Shown here: positions 44,544-55,374 of the stretch, piece by piece
How positions within the stretch are numbered: position 1 is the first letter of the stretch
Layout: every line of letters begins with the position of its first letter
Source: Diatrype stigma
Lineage: Eukaryota > Ascomycota > Sordariomycetes > Xylariales > Diatrypaceae
Length of the DNA stretch: 64,000 bases
Assembly: GCA_022225965.2 (NCBI GenBank)
Contig: JAKJXP020000035.1
Location: 67,024-131,023, forward strand
Direction: 5' to 3'
Program-made: the position numbers and the translations under genes
The notes under the pieces: model-generated
What the model saw: the letters and a program-made list of their open reading frames with translations, nothing else
Database searches by the model: none
What the model was told of the DNA's origin: nothing

Positions 44544-46094
44544 CTACTCCTTACTGGCTTTGAGCTCACCAAGTCGAGAGTAGAGCATGTAAAGAGCCAT
44601 TCTGTTACACTCCTCTGTACCCGTGATCGTGACCAGACGCTCATTGCTATTGTCCTGCGGCTCGTTGATCTTGATAACACTACCGCTGATCTGGCGAATC
44701 TCGTTGATCTTCTGGCCACCCTTACCAATGATGGCTCCGACCATATCGTTGGGAATGAAGATCTGCTGAGTCAGTGGAGCACCGGCCATACCAGCGCCAC
44801 CAGCGCCACCATGCATCGGCGGTCCATGAGGGGCTCCATGGTGTTGGGGACCCGCAGCATGAGCCGCTTGGTGTGGTGGCATGTGAGGTGCAGCAGCACC
44901 ATAACCTCCGGCCTGGGGAGCATAGTGCATGGGAACGCTGGCACTGGGCTGGGGAGCAGCAGCGTGAGGATGGTATGGCTGGGCATACGGGTTGGGCGGC
45001 ACTTGATGCGAGCGGGGATCAGGACGCCGTCCGTAGTTCTCACGGTGGCCGAAGTTGCCGCCGGCGGGCTGGGGGGTATACGGAATCACCTGCATTCCAC
45101 CGGGGATGACAGCGGCTGGGCCGCCGCTCCGCGTCGCATAGGCCGAAGCCGCAGGGCCGCCGAATCGTTCGTTGAGTTGCTCGAGCAAAGTGCTGCCAAC
45201 ATAGTAAGTTGCGATATGAACGGCATCAGCCACGCCCATCACTACAAGGGAACGTTCACTCGAGAGGGGCAAGCAGGAATCCGAAGCATTCAGGCGAGCG
45301 CCAGAAGCCTCCTGGATCTCACGGATGCGAACCCCGCCCTTGCCGATGATGGATCCGATAAGGATATGAGGGATGAGCAGGCGAAGGGGATAGGTCTTGG
45401 ACTGTGCACTGGAGGGCTCGGTCAAGGGCTCATTGTTTAGTGTACGGATTATCAAACCAAAGGCCTAGCCGAGATGTTAGCCGCTTCATGATATCTTTAG
45501 GATAAGTAAGGGAATTCTTACCTTAGCTACTGCGTCTACCACTCCGCTCACGGTCAGGATCCGCTCTACAGCACCCTTCTGGTAGTCACTGACAGTGCAT
45601 TTGGCACCGGACTGCTTCCTGATATTGGAAACATTCTCACCGCCCTTGCCAATGATAGTGGCAGCTTCGGGGCTGGAGATCACGGCACGAATGTGAATCC
45701 AAGCGGTCTCATCATTAGCGTTGCTTGGTGTGGCATTCGGAACGGCTACTGTTCCAGTAGCAGAAAGGGCAGGAGCAGCAGCAGCCTTGTTCTCGTTGAC
45801 ATCAGGCACTACGGTATCACCTTGCTCATCTTTGTCCTCTGCCTTCTCGCCGTTCGTGTCTTCTTCCTCCTTGCTTGTGCCGTTGGCCTCGGCCGGGGCT
45901 GGAGTGGGGGTGGCGGCACCATTGCCGTTGCTCTCGGGAAGCTCAGGCTGATCTTCCTCATCATTCGAGTTGTTGATCACCTTGTCAAGAGCTGGCCGCT
46001 TGGCGTCGGGCTGGTCGTTGGTTCGCGAGGGCGAGGAAGCATCCTCCAGAGGACGCTTGGCCGGGTTGGTGGGTTGAGTCGGCGACGCAGACAT
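44544..46094 (-). CDS. Triple KH-domain RNA-binding protein (Rnc1/Hek2/Pbp2 type)
   Basis: Exons 46094-45522 and 45464-44544 encode 497 residues. An acidic, low-complexity N-terminus of ~130 residues contains a Lys/Arg patch (AKRPLEDASS ... DAKRPALDK) resembling a nuclear signal. Three KH domains follow, each with the GxxG loop: IIGKGGENVSNIRKQSG, IGSIIGKGGVRIREIQEASG and VGAIIGKGGQKINEIRQISG. A His/Pro/Gly/Ala-rich linker of ~130 residues separates KH2 and KH3. Such poly(C)-binding-type proteins bind C/U-rich single-stranded RNA and control mRNA stability or localisation; Rnc1 stabilises a MAP-kinase phosphatase mRNA in fission yeast, and Hek2 acts on translation. The intron falls in phase 0 between VVDAVAK and AFGLIIRTLN, with a GCTAAC branch site. 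The family is certain; which yeast orthologue it matches is not decided. Confidence 0.9.
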
Positions 46095-48446
46095 TTTGTC
46101 CTAGATGTGTAATTTCACTTTCTAATTGTCGATGGCGATCTTCCCTTGCAAATGATCGAATTGTAATTTTGTATTGATTACCGAACTTTTATCTACACCT
46201 TGGAGAATTCCGAAGGAAAACGGGCAGGTGTAGTGAAGTGGCTCGGGGCGAGAGACGGATGGAAAAACACACTGAAGCGGGTGCCTCGGCGTGTCGTATA
46301 TGCAGGTATGTGTGCGGGTTCGGAGAATCAGGTCAGGCCGGACTTTGGGATAGGAAGACCGATGAAGTGACGAGGCCGAGCAAGTAGCGCTTGTTGGGAC
46401 TGAGGACGGAGAGTGACGTGAATGAATCTCTAGATAGATCCTGTGTACCCAAGGGCGGGAGCAGAAGGTGGGCGAGAACGACTCCGAAACTTGAATGAGG
46501 TCCTGTAGTGTCGAGGCGGAAGCAGGGTAGAGGTGGTCGTGGGAGAGAGATCAGGTCGGTATCAGGACGGATAGTGACGAAAGGACGTCGACCAGAAGAA
46601 GCACAGCTAGGCAGGCGGGCAGGTGATCTGGGTGATGGGCAGATGATGTTGAGGCTGATGCTTGATGCTTGATGCTTGAGGTCTGAGGTCTGAGGTCTGA
46701 GATCTGAGATCTTGTGGTGATGGCTGATTGAGGTGAGGTCTCAATAGAAATAGTACGAGGTGTGTATGTATGTAGGCAGGTAGGTAGCAGGAATTAGAGA
46801 ACGTAAATACTTCTCAAACCTTTGCTCCGTCAAACGGGAATGATGACAGATGCCAACGTCAATGCCACCGGATGCCACTTTCCTCGATGAACACCAAGAT
46901 TCCCTTTTTTCTCTTCTTCTTTATCAGCACCGCACTGCAACGAGTTCAACCAGTTTTTGGCTCCACTCAATTACGGTACGTGTTTGTCCGTCAAACCGGT
47001 AGCTCCAAACCTCTGGCAGTTGGATAACTGTGGAATAATTAGATGGACTGTCAATGGTTGACGAGGAGAAGCCGGTCTGTTGATGTTGTCGAAGGCGAAA
47101 AAAAGATGAAGACGGGACCGTTTCTGATTATTATCCGACGATCGCAAGGGGGCTCTTGCCAAAGTGCCAGAGATGTGGGGAAAGGGATGGGTACCTAGAG
47201 GTAGTGCAGGTACCTAGTAGGTATGTAGGTAGGGAAGGCAGGACCTCAGGTAGCGCGTGGTGCAGGTGGTGCAGGTGGTGCGGGTGGTGATCTCGGAAGC
47301 TTCAGCTGTTTGGCTGGAGTTCCAAGGTTGGCTACGGGGGAAAAGAAGCTTATGCGGGTTCTGGATCGCACAAAGAAAGCGGGGAAAACCTAGAATCTCT
47401 AGAAGGGAAAAAATTAGGGAAGAGTCAAGTCTGAAATAAAATCAGAAGATGAAAAAGCGTGTTTACGCGAAGTCAAGAAAGATGACAATGTGCTGTGGGC
47501 CGTATGGTGCTGTGTGGTTTTGGGGGGATTTGGGGGAGTTGGGGGATTTGTGATGGTGGTGTTTGTGGTTGAAGAAGGAAGAAACGATGTCTCACAAAGA
47601 CACATCATCCACCCTGTCGCCTCCAGCTAGTTATTTTACCTGGTTGATGCGAGATCTGCGCTTCTGGAAACGGGCGTCCAGGCATCTTGGGCGCTATGGG
47701 GCACCTGCTCAGCGAGTTATGCCGTCAAAGCGTCTTCCTATGTACTGCTGCAAAGGTACATACACGTACTTCGTACATACCGAGCTGGCCGAGTTTGTAC
47801 TAGGTCTCATTCATATCCGCAGGAGATCTCTGCCTTGGACATGGGAAATTATGTGGCTAAAGATACATTCTTTTACGCATAATTTACACGAACTACAAAG
47901 TACCTCCATAATCCGGCATTTCATTCATTTGTCCCCGACACCTATTGGGTACTTTACTTCCTGTAGTCAAATGACCTAACACCATTATGCAATATTTACC
48001 CAAATGCATACACCAGAGACATCCAAGAAGCGTAGGGGGTCAGTCCGTAAGTCGATTCTGGTTTTCTCTTGCGATGCTTATTAGGACTTGAAGTTTGATA
48101 AAAACGAGCTTTTATCTAGGTACCTAGTACGTCTACTTCTGACAACTCCAAGCACAGCAGTTTCCTGCAACGGCAACGCTGGCCTAGGAACATTGAAGGT
48201 GGTAGGCAGGATAGAATCATGTAGCTTAGCGGCCACACGATATATACCACTATACCACCTACATAGATGGGAGCTTGAATTGTCTCGTCAACCATCCACT
48301 CAGTAGCAACCACGAAGGCAGAAGAAAGCTTTCACATGAAATTACTGGCATCAAGGTGCCTCCAGTCCATTCTTTCAAACAAAGAGAATATATCATCACA
48401 TATCGTGGAAATTGTCGAGGAAACCCACCATTACACTACATTCAAT
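46095..48446. other. Divergent intergenic region, KH protein / CENP-K-like gene
   Basis: About 2.35 kb with a compound 7-bp tandem array (46656-46712) and three long G-runs at 47522-47545 (one short of a quadruplex). No supported gene. Confidence 0.5.
46656..46712. repeat. Compound 7-bp tandem array
   Basis: TGATGCT x3, then TGAGGTC x3, then TGAGATC x2. Each block differs by point changes from its neighbour, suggesting stepwise slippage and drift. It lies ~560-620 bp upstream of the KH-protein start. Confidence 0.85.
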
Positions 48447-49503
48447 ATGGATCGAAATTCGCCTCATAACGATGACTACGACCAGATCCACTCTAGTCAT
48501 CTTGAAGAAACTTTGAGAGAGCTCGAGGAAAAAGTCAGCGAGCATGAAGAAACGATAAGAAAGGTTGAGCATCCCTTATCACGCAACACCAGTGGCTGCC
48601 GTACTGACGAGATATAAGCTGCGGAACACTCCTGCGAGGAGCCAGCCGGGCCATGCTGCTACGGCGCAGGCGCCCCTGGAAATCCTAAAGGCTGCTTACG
48701 ATGGACTGGTCCAGCAGACGCCCTTTCTGCCCTTCCCAGACTCCGTTCTGCCCGCGCTGCTGGCTCTCCGCAAGACCCACCGGACCGTGGAGGAAACCAG
48801 GGAATACCTGGCATCGCACCAAGATGCAGTCGAGAACGCGAAGCGTCGCCTCGAGGTGGAGAAATCCAACCTAGCTGACCAGCAGGCCCTCTCGCGCAGC
48901 TTGCAGAGCCGCGCCCAGTCTCTACGCGAGGGCTTGGAAACTCGGATGGAGATGGGACCGGACGACATCGCGCGAGAACGAATCGGCGCCTTGAAGCAGA
49001 AGAAGAAGCACTACGACAGGGAGGCAACCAAGCTAGTCAAGGCTCTGAGGAAGTTCATCGAGACCCCTCTGGCGGGGATGCTGGCTGCGGAGGAGCTCGG
49101 AGGGCCCGTGGTCGGCGATATGATGGACGTCGATGTCGACAACCTGGTGGCGGGTTTTAACTCTCAAGGGCGGCCCAAGAAAGCCAAAGCCAAGCCAGAC
49201 CAAGACAAGCGACAGCGTCGTATAGATGAGATATGGGGCCTGCGAGACGAAACGCAGACAACGCGGGAGGATGATGATGATCGGGATGAGATCAGTGCAG
49301 CGGCCATCGAGATGCGTGAACTAACAGAGGAACTTCTCAATACCCTCATGCAGTCCGAGGGTGGCAGCTCGGATGCTTACGTCCAGCTTTCTAAGGAATC
49401 GGCAGCAGCAAGGTTCCTGGTCAGATCGAAGGTTGCACAGTTCCATCCGAGGGACTCTACCCGGTTACGGCTGGTTGACTTCGGTAAGGAGCTGGACGAG
49501 TGA
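48447..49503 (+). CDS. Coiled-coil protein, probable CENP-K/Sim4-like inner kinetochore subunit
   Basis: Exons 48447-48563 and 48619-49503 encode 333 residues. The 55-nt intron has TACTGAC 11 nt before its AG and is the only join that keeps frame (HEETIRK-LRNTPARS). The protein is mainly helical and charged: LEETLRELEEKVSEHEETIR, then FLPFPDSVLPALLALRKTHR (then TVEETREYL), then a long coiled coil through ERIGALKQKKKHYDREATKL. A conserved-looking segment follows, LAAEELGGPVVGDMMDVDVD then NLVAGFNSQGRPKKAKAK, then KRQRRIDEIW and a C-terminal helical region. This pattern matches my memory of fungal CENP-K proteins of the CCAN/Sim4 complex, but no catalytic or metal motif allows certainty; another Sim4-complex subunit is possible. 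dUTPase lies 0.9 kb downstream on the same strand. Confidence 0.6.
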
Positions 49504-50394
49504 GAACTGCCACTCATACTCATGTACGATACGCCTTGATTCCTGTTAAGAATAAGACACCTACTGGGTCTCTAATTATATCTAACCATCTACTCCTGTG
49601 ATTCTTGGTATTTGAGACAGTATGCGATAGCATCAATTCTGTAATTCCACGCAACCAAAGATCGGTGCGAGCCGGCTGTAGTTTGGTGGCAAGCTCTAGT
49701 CTCATAGTCATAGTCTCATGTTCATAGTCTCATATGAGCTACTCTAGCTATCTGTTTTTACTCTCTCTCCTTTCCCCCACCCAAAGCCGCCAAAGCCGAT
49801 ACTTCAACTGACGTCTTGATTTTCCTATATTCTTAGGTAGTTTCTTAGTTCCGCTTCTTTTTCTACCTAAACCAGGTACCTACTTCGTGCAGTTCCCAAC
49901 GATCATATGGAGGTGCCTTCCTCCCGATGAGACAAACGAAATATCAAATCACGAGCAGATATTAAGCAGATATTAAGCAGATATTCATTCATTCTCCAAT
50001 TGACCCCTCAGCCCCTCTGATTGGCCCCGTAGACTCCACCGCCAATACCCCTCGCCCACTTAACGCGTCGTCGGACGCGTCCCGGCGCCCAGATGAAGCG
50101 TTTGCATGCAGGTGTGCAGTTGCCAGGTGCGTACCCGCATATTGTATTGTACACATCCGAGATCTGCAACCCACCCACTCAGTCCCTCAGTCAGTCACTC
50201 ACCGACACACGAAGGAAGGTACAGCGCATGTGCTTGTACGAATATATCTGCGAAGTACCTGTTACTCCCACCCACACAACACTTTCACATTCCCGCAAAT
50301 TAGGACCAGAACCACCGAATTGCGCAATATCCGCTGTCTCTCAACCGCCTCCCTCCAACACCGACCACCACCACCGCTTCCTTCGAAAAGTACC
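49504..50394. other. Intergenic; promoter region of dUTPase
   Basis: About 890 bp between two same-strand genes. It contains an MCB pair (50063-50080) and CA-rich probable leader sequence just before the dUTPase ATG. Confidence 0.6.
50063..50080. promoter_or_regulatory. Paired MluI cell-cycle boxes (ACGCGT x2) upstream of dUTPase
   Basis: Two perfect palindromic ACGCGT elements (50063-50068 and 50075-50080), 12 bp apart centre to centre, about 315-330 bp before the ATG. MBF-type complexes bind this core in promoters of S-phase genes in yeasts. Single ACGCGT copies also occur elsewhere in the window (19815-19820, 51337-51342), so pairing and position are the evidence. Confidence 0.55.
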
Positions 50395-51182
50395 ATGACC
50401 ACCGGCGCCGGCGATTCCATCACCTCACCAACAGCTTCACCGCCCGCGAAACGAGTCAAGACGACCACCACTGACACTGCTGCTGCTACCGAAACCCCTA
50501 GCACCAACACCACCACCGCTAGCACCATGACTGCCTCCACCACCGAGAACGGCGGCACCAGCGGCACCAGCAACGCCAACACCAACACCAACACGGTCCC
50601 GGTGCCGAACCTGGACCAGTCGCCGCCGCTACTGATCAAGAAGCTCTCGGACAAGGCGCGGCTGCCGACGCGGGGCAGCGCCTTCGCCGCGGGCTACGAC
50701 CTGTACGCCGCCAAGGCGACGTCGATACCGGCGCGGGGCAAGGCGCTCGTAGACACGGACATCGCCATCGCGGTGCCGGCCGGAACGTGTACGTTTCCCT
50801 CCTCCCCTTCCCCCCCTTCTCCCCTTCCCCCTTCCACAAAACCTCCCCCCCCCACCCACCCACCTCCTCAACACAACACAAACACTAACACAACCCCCTC
50901 ACAGACGGACGCATAGCGCCGCGGTCCGGGCTGGCGGCGAAGCACTTCATCGACACGGGGGCGGGGGTGATCGACGCGGACTACCGGGGCCAGGTCAAGG
51001 TGCTGCTGTTCAACCACGGCGAGGCCGACTTCGCCGTGGCCGAGGGCGACCGCGTCGCCCAGCTCGTCGTCGAGCGCATCTACACCCCCGACGTCGTCGA
51101 GGTCGCCGAGCTCGAGGAGAGCGTCCGCGGCGCCGGCGGCTTCGGGAGCACCGGCGTCGGCAGCGGTGCTGGTGCGAACTGA
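50395..51182 (+). CDS. dut1: Deoxyuridine 5'-triphosphate nucleotidohydrolase (dUTPase)
   Basis: Exons 50395-50788 and 50905-51182 encode 223 residues. It hydrolyses dUTP to dUMP and pyrophosphate, keeping uracil out of DNA and feeding thymidylate synthesis. All five trimeric dUTPase motifs are visible: motif 1 AAGYDLYAA, motif 2 [10 protein letters not shown], motif 3 [15 protein letters not shown] with the catalytic Asp, motif 4 [12 protein letters not shown] and motif 5 [10 protein letters not shown] (the flexible lid). The ~80-residue N-terminal extension is Thr/Asn/Ala-rich with PPAKRVK, a likely nuclear-localisation signal, making the protein longer than the ~150-residue core. The intron splits a codon in GTYGRIAP (phase 1) and is extremely C-rich. 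Two MCB elements lie upstream, consistent with S-phase expression. Confidence 0.95.
50789..50904 (+). other. C-tract-rich intron of dUTPase (G-quadruplex potential on template strand)
   Basis: C-runs at 50804-50807, 50810-50816, 50821-50824, 50827-50831 and 50845-50853 lie within short loops for the first four. The non-coding strand therefore carries a G-quadruplex pattern and the RNA is C-rich. Confidence 0.65.
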
Positions 51183-51881
51183 AAAGGAGGGGCGAGAGAG
51201 AGAGAGAGAGAGAAAGAAAAAATAGCGGACCGGACCGGACCGGACCGGACTGGAGGATCCCCGGATGGGGAGTACTAGAATAGAGTAGAGTAGAGGAATG
51301 GGGAAAAGGGGGCCAGAAAAGGAAGGAAGCCAAAATACGCGTTAGGGAGACGAACGGAAAAGACTAGGCGAGGCAAGACGAACGAGGGTATTGGATGGAG
51401 TAATTAAAGATATAGCTCACACCCATAGTCCGCAGGCTTGAGAGATCTCAACCAGATGGCACAAGTACCCATCGAACTCGGATACGTTCGGGATAGATGG
51501 CAATGTAAATGAAGACGGGCGGTTTCGCCCAAACTAAGAGCCGGTCGTCAACCACTACAGTATACCTGTGTCTACCAGTAGATTCTGCTATAGACTTGAC
51601 TACCTATGCATACATGCCATGTCCCCCTTGTTTTTGTGTATGTAAAGGCTTCCACCGCTTCGCTTCTATGAGATACGACCTCACGCAACGTACCTATCGA
51701 TCTATCTATCTGCCCTGCCCCCGTATGCGAACCCCTTAGGCCCCAATCCTACATGTGTACCTATGCATGCATGCTCCTGGAACCAACCCTGTATTTCTTT
51801 ATTTGTTTCCCCTTTTTCCTTTTTTGCCCCTTTTCCTATACCCCCTCTCACCCCTACCCTACTACTACATCAGACATGGCA
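51183..51881. other. Convergent intergenic region, dUTPase / pyridoxal kinase
   Basis: Begins with a GA run (51194-51213) and five CGGAC units (51226-51250), both in the probable dUTPase 3' UTR. The rest shows no gene. Confidence 0.6.
51226..51250. repeat. CGGAC pentanucleotide repeat (5 units)
   Basis: Five perfect 5-bp units starting 43 nt after the dUTPase stop codon, just after a GA microsatellite. Confidence 0.92.
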
Positions 51882-53458
51882 TCACATCTTCTCAGCATGA
51901 TACCGAATGCCCGGGTTCCTCAGGCACGCCAGGTTCCGCGAGAGCTTCAGCTCGGCAGCGTGGGACCTCAGCAGGTGCGCCGTCCGGGGGTCGAGGTCGT
52001 CGGCGCTGTCGCTCTTGCCTTTGAGCGCGCGCACGGCGCCGCGCAGCTCGGCGCCCATGGCGGCGCACGTGCGCTCGAGCACCTCGTGCATGCTGGCGAG
52101 GACCTTCTCGGCGGCGCGGGCGAGCGGCAGGTCCAGGGCGTCGACGCCGTCGGGGCTGAGCCAGGAGTGGACGTCCTCCAGCCTGGGATCCGGAGCCGAG
52201 CCGGAGTCGGGGTTGTTGGTGCTGGTGTTGTGCACGGCCTCGCGCATGCGCGTCACCATGAGGGCGGCGAACATGTCGCCCGTGCCGCTGAAGTAGCAGT
52301 CGAAGACGGAGAAGGGGATGCGGAAGGGGCGCGGGCGGCGGTCCGACGTCATGGACGACCCGACCACGCTCATGGTGCGCGTCGGCGGCGGGCGCGACTG
52401 CTCTGGTTCCTCCCCTTCCCCTGGCGAAGGGGGTAGGCTGAGGGGTAGCGGGAGCGACGTGATGACGACGTGCGGGACGCCGTACCGGCTGTGCAGGACC
52501 TCGATCGCGCGGTAGAGGGAGGCCTGGTCGTGGATCTTGACTTCGGAGAGGAGCCTGCACGCACGCACACACACATAATGAGGATGAGAAAAATGGAACG
52601 ATAATATTGGGCGGTTGGATGGATGGATGGGTGGGTGGATGGGTGAGTGGGCCTTACTCTGCTTCGAACTGATTTGGCAGGATCAGGTCCGCGTACGGGA
52701 TCAGACCGCGGTACGCGGGCACGACGTCCTCGGCGACGTACAGCCTGCCGTTGTCGCCCATGACGGGGTCCAGGACCCAGAAGAAGCTGCCGCGGCCGGG
52801 GCTCTGGTCATCGGTCTTCTTGGCCCGGGCCTTCTCCCGGAGCTCCTTAGCGATGCAGCCCACGGCCTCGACGGCAGCCGCGCCGGGCACGTAGCCCGAG
52901 AGCATCATGTCGAAGTTGTCCAGGTACGACTGCTTCAGGCCCTCCCAGAGGTCGGTGATCTCCTGCGCCGATACTCGCGTCCCTTTCCATTGCTTGTAGC
53001 CCGTGTGGTTGCCTGTGTGTTTGTGCGCGCGCGCAGTCTCAGTCACGGGAGAGTCCCGGGGCTCGGCGGGCGGACGCGTGGAATAGGAGAAAGGTGGGAG
53101 GAAGAGGTGAAAGGGGGGGTTAGATAAGAGGGAGCCGGCTCACTAAACTGTACGGTGTTCAACGCGGAGACATCGCAGCCCATGGATTGTAACACGAAGA
53201 CGGCGATTTTATTGCCCACATTTCTGTTCAGGGCAGAGCAAAGCAAAGCAGGGCGGAGCAGAGCGTCAACAACAAGAGTCACACCGGCGCCTGTAGAGAG
53301 TTGGAGGGAAGGGAGGACCTACCCGGAGACAACCTTGAGCACAGTTGTTAGCGCAGGCTGGTCTGAGATTCACTCGAGATGGAATATTGTTCATGTTTTC
53401 CTACATGGCTAGCAACCGCCAGGACGCTCGTCTCTGGAACGGGCGGTTCAGCATCCAT
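51882..53458 (-). CDS. bud16: Pyridoxal kinase (Bud16/PdxK type)
   Basis: Five exons: 53458-53405, 53333-53323 (11 nt), 53223-53144, 53012-52658 and 52554-51882. They encode 390 residues. The enzyme phosphorylates pyridoxal and related B6 vitamers with ATP in the cytosol. The ribokinase-fold landmarks read in order across exons: SVLAVASH-VVSG-NVGNKIAVFVLQSMG, LNTVQFSNHTGYKQWKG, FDMMLSGYVPG, WVLDPVMGDNGRLYVAE, ADLILPNQFEAE and the catalytic anion-hole motif CYFSGTGDMFAALM. The microexon encodes VVS plus two bases of Gly and is required for the conserved SHVVSG. The usual Tyr of GYVGN is Asn here. A Pro/Ser/Glu-rich insert follows HVVITSLPLPL, and the C-terminal ~60 residues are fungal-specific. 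Third positions are GC-rich in exons 4 and 5. Confidence 0.92.
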
Positions 53459-54366
53459 CTTATATATCGTATATAGGAGGAAGCTCGCACGGAGAAGGGA
53501 GAACAGAGGAAGGGAGGACGGAGACGAGGGTGAATATATGTCTGAATAAGTTGAACAAGGCTCGTGCAATGGATTACAAGTATAACAAGACTTGGTTCAT
53601 ATTCATACCGTAACTCGGACTCGGTTGCTGTATGACAACGCCTGCAGCTTCTCGTGAGATAAGACGGGACGAATGTATGACTAATAACTACCCTACCTAA
53701 TAAGTGGTAAGTACTGACGAGCCTTCAGGGTTAGCCGTTCTGACTCTTATACATACTTAGTAACTAGACGGTATGTAATGGGGGTATTTTAGTTCGAAGG
53801 GATTGACGTCGTAACACTGGAAAAGACCCTACGAGCATGCAAAGTGCCCCGCCATCGGCTGGCCGCCGAGCTGCCGCTTATGAAGTTCTAGGCTATGAGC
53901 CTATGACAGACGGTCAGTCATAGACCTTGTCGAAAACAACCCCGCACTAAACCTATTCAGTAGAATATCAGCTGAAGCTTGACGGGAGTCGGGGACTCGA
54001 TACCGACAATATCCGTCGTCACAACAGACACTTTTGGGATTCATCGTCATATACTTGGAATAATCGGAATAAGAATTCGGAATAAGACTGCAGATGCTTT
54101 GAGATGCCGAACTCATTATTGCAAATTCCATGCTCTAGCTATACGGACTTCCGACGCCGAGCTGGGGGAGAATCCTGGACTTCTTGGTATCCGACTCCCA
54201 ACTTGCTCTAAAGGTTGTCTATGAACCACTACCCCTAATCAAACCGATATTTTTCCATACCGTATCCACAGGTAGACCTATCAGAAGAAGCTCGCAGTTT
54301 TTGCTTTCTCGTAGCGATATGGTATATTCCGTCGTATTCATCATTACATACTCCGTGTTCGTTCGA
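53459..54366. other. Intergenic between pyridoxal kinase and PCNA (same strand)
   Basis: About 900 bp that should hold the pyridoxal kinase promoter and the PCNA 3' UTR. No gene was seen. Confidence 0.6.
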
Positions 54367-55374
54367 TTACTCCTCGTCTCCGATCTGCGTGTAATAAATA
54401 TGTTAGCAAGCTGCCAATGGGACAAGGCATAGCCATATCAGCAGTAATAGTAAACGTACCTTTGGTGCGAGGTAAAATCGCAAGTAGCTGCTGCCTGAGA
54501 GGTTGTATTCCACCAACAGGGGAACTTCGTTCGAGAGGCAAATCTTGACCTTGTTGGAGAGGGCCTGTGCCTTGCAGAAGTTGACTAGGTACTTGAGGGA
54601 GAAGGTCAGGGAGACCGGCTCGGTCAACTCGATGTCGATGTTGTTTTCCTCCTTCTCGATGTCTTGGTGACTTCGCAGGGTGACAGCGCCGTTTCCAATG
54701 TCGCCGTTGCATGAGAACTTAACGCCATCCTTGCTTGCCTCGATTGTGACTGTGAATTTGCATTAGTTGGTGTCCACACATAATTCTCGTTGAGGTAGGG
54801 AAAAGGGGGCAAGGGAGGGAGGGGGTTGTTGGGCTCACCCGACTCGGACATGGCCATCAGGTCCGTGCAGATACGTCTGAACTCGGCCGAAGGCATGGAG
54901 ATAGTAGAGGCATAATCGGTCTCGGGAATGCCCAGGTGCTCCTGGTCGATGTCCATGAGCTTGAGGTCGTACTCGCTGATACGATCGTTGCTGGCGCTCT
55001 CGAACACGAGGTTGAGGGAGTCGGGCGCGTCCTCGGCCTTCAGCGTCAGGATATCGTCGTTCTGTGCCGCCCGCAGGACCTTGGTCAGGGAGACAAGGTT
55101 GACGCCGAGGGCGATGTTTCGGTCGCATCGGTATGGGGAGAAGCCTTCCGCCTTGAGCATCATGGACACGAGGGCCACGTGGGAGTTGTCCATGGCCTGC
55201 AAGGCGATGCCCGAGTCGTTGCAGTCAAAATTGCAGTCTTGGACAAGATCCTTGATGGCATCCACCACCTATTTCCTGTGAGCTTGCCGAGCATGTACAC
55301 AAGCTGAGGAACACGAGCTTTCTCTTGCTCACCTTCTTCAGGATGTTAGCCTGTTCTAATCTTGCTTCCAACAT
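54367..55374 (-). CDS. pol30: Proliferating cell nuclear antigen (PCNA, sliding clamp)
   Basis: Four exons: 55374-55333, 55268-54839, 54749-54460 and 54384-54367. They encode 259 residues, the canonical length. PCNA is the homotrimeric ring that tethers DNA polymerases and repair factors. The first exon gives [14 protein letters not shown]. Exon 2 runs from [20 protein letters not shown] through [17 protein letters not shown], the interdomain region and [19 protein letters not shown]. Exon 3 starts at [20 protein letters not shown] and runs to [20 protein letters not shown] and [20 protein letters not shown], ending APK. The last exon of 18 nt encodes only IGDEE and the stop; without it the conserved acidic C-terminus would be lost. 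Lys at the ubiquitin/SUMO-acceptor region is visible in [20 protein letters not shown]. Upstream CGCG elements suggest S-phase control. Confidence 0.97.

Noticed and set aside
47522..47545. G-quadruplex near 47.5 kb
   Set aside because: Only three G-runs of five or more are close enough; the fourth tract needed is missing.
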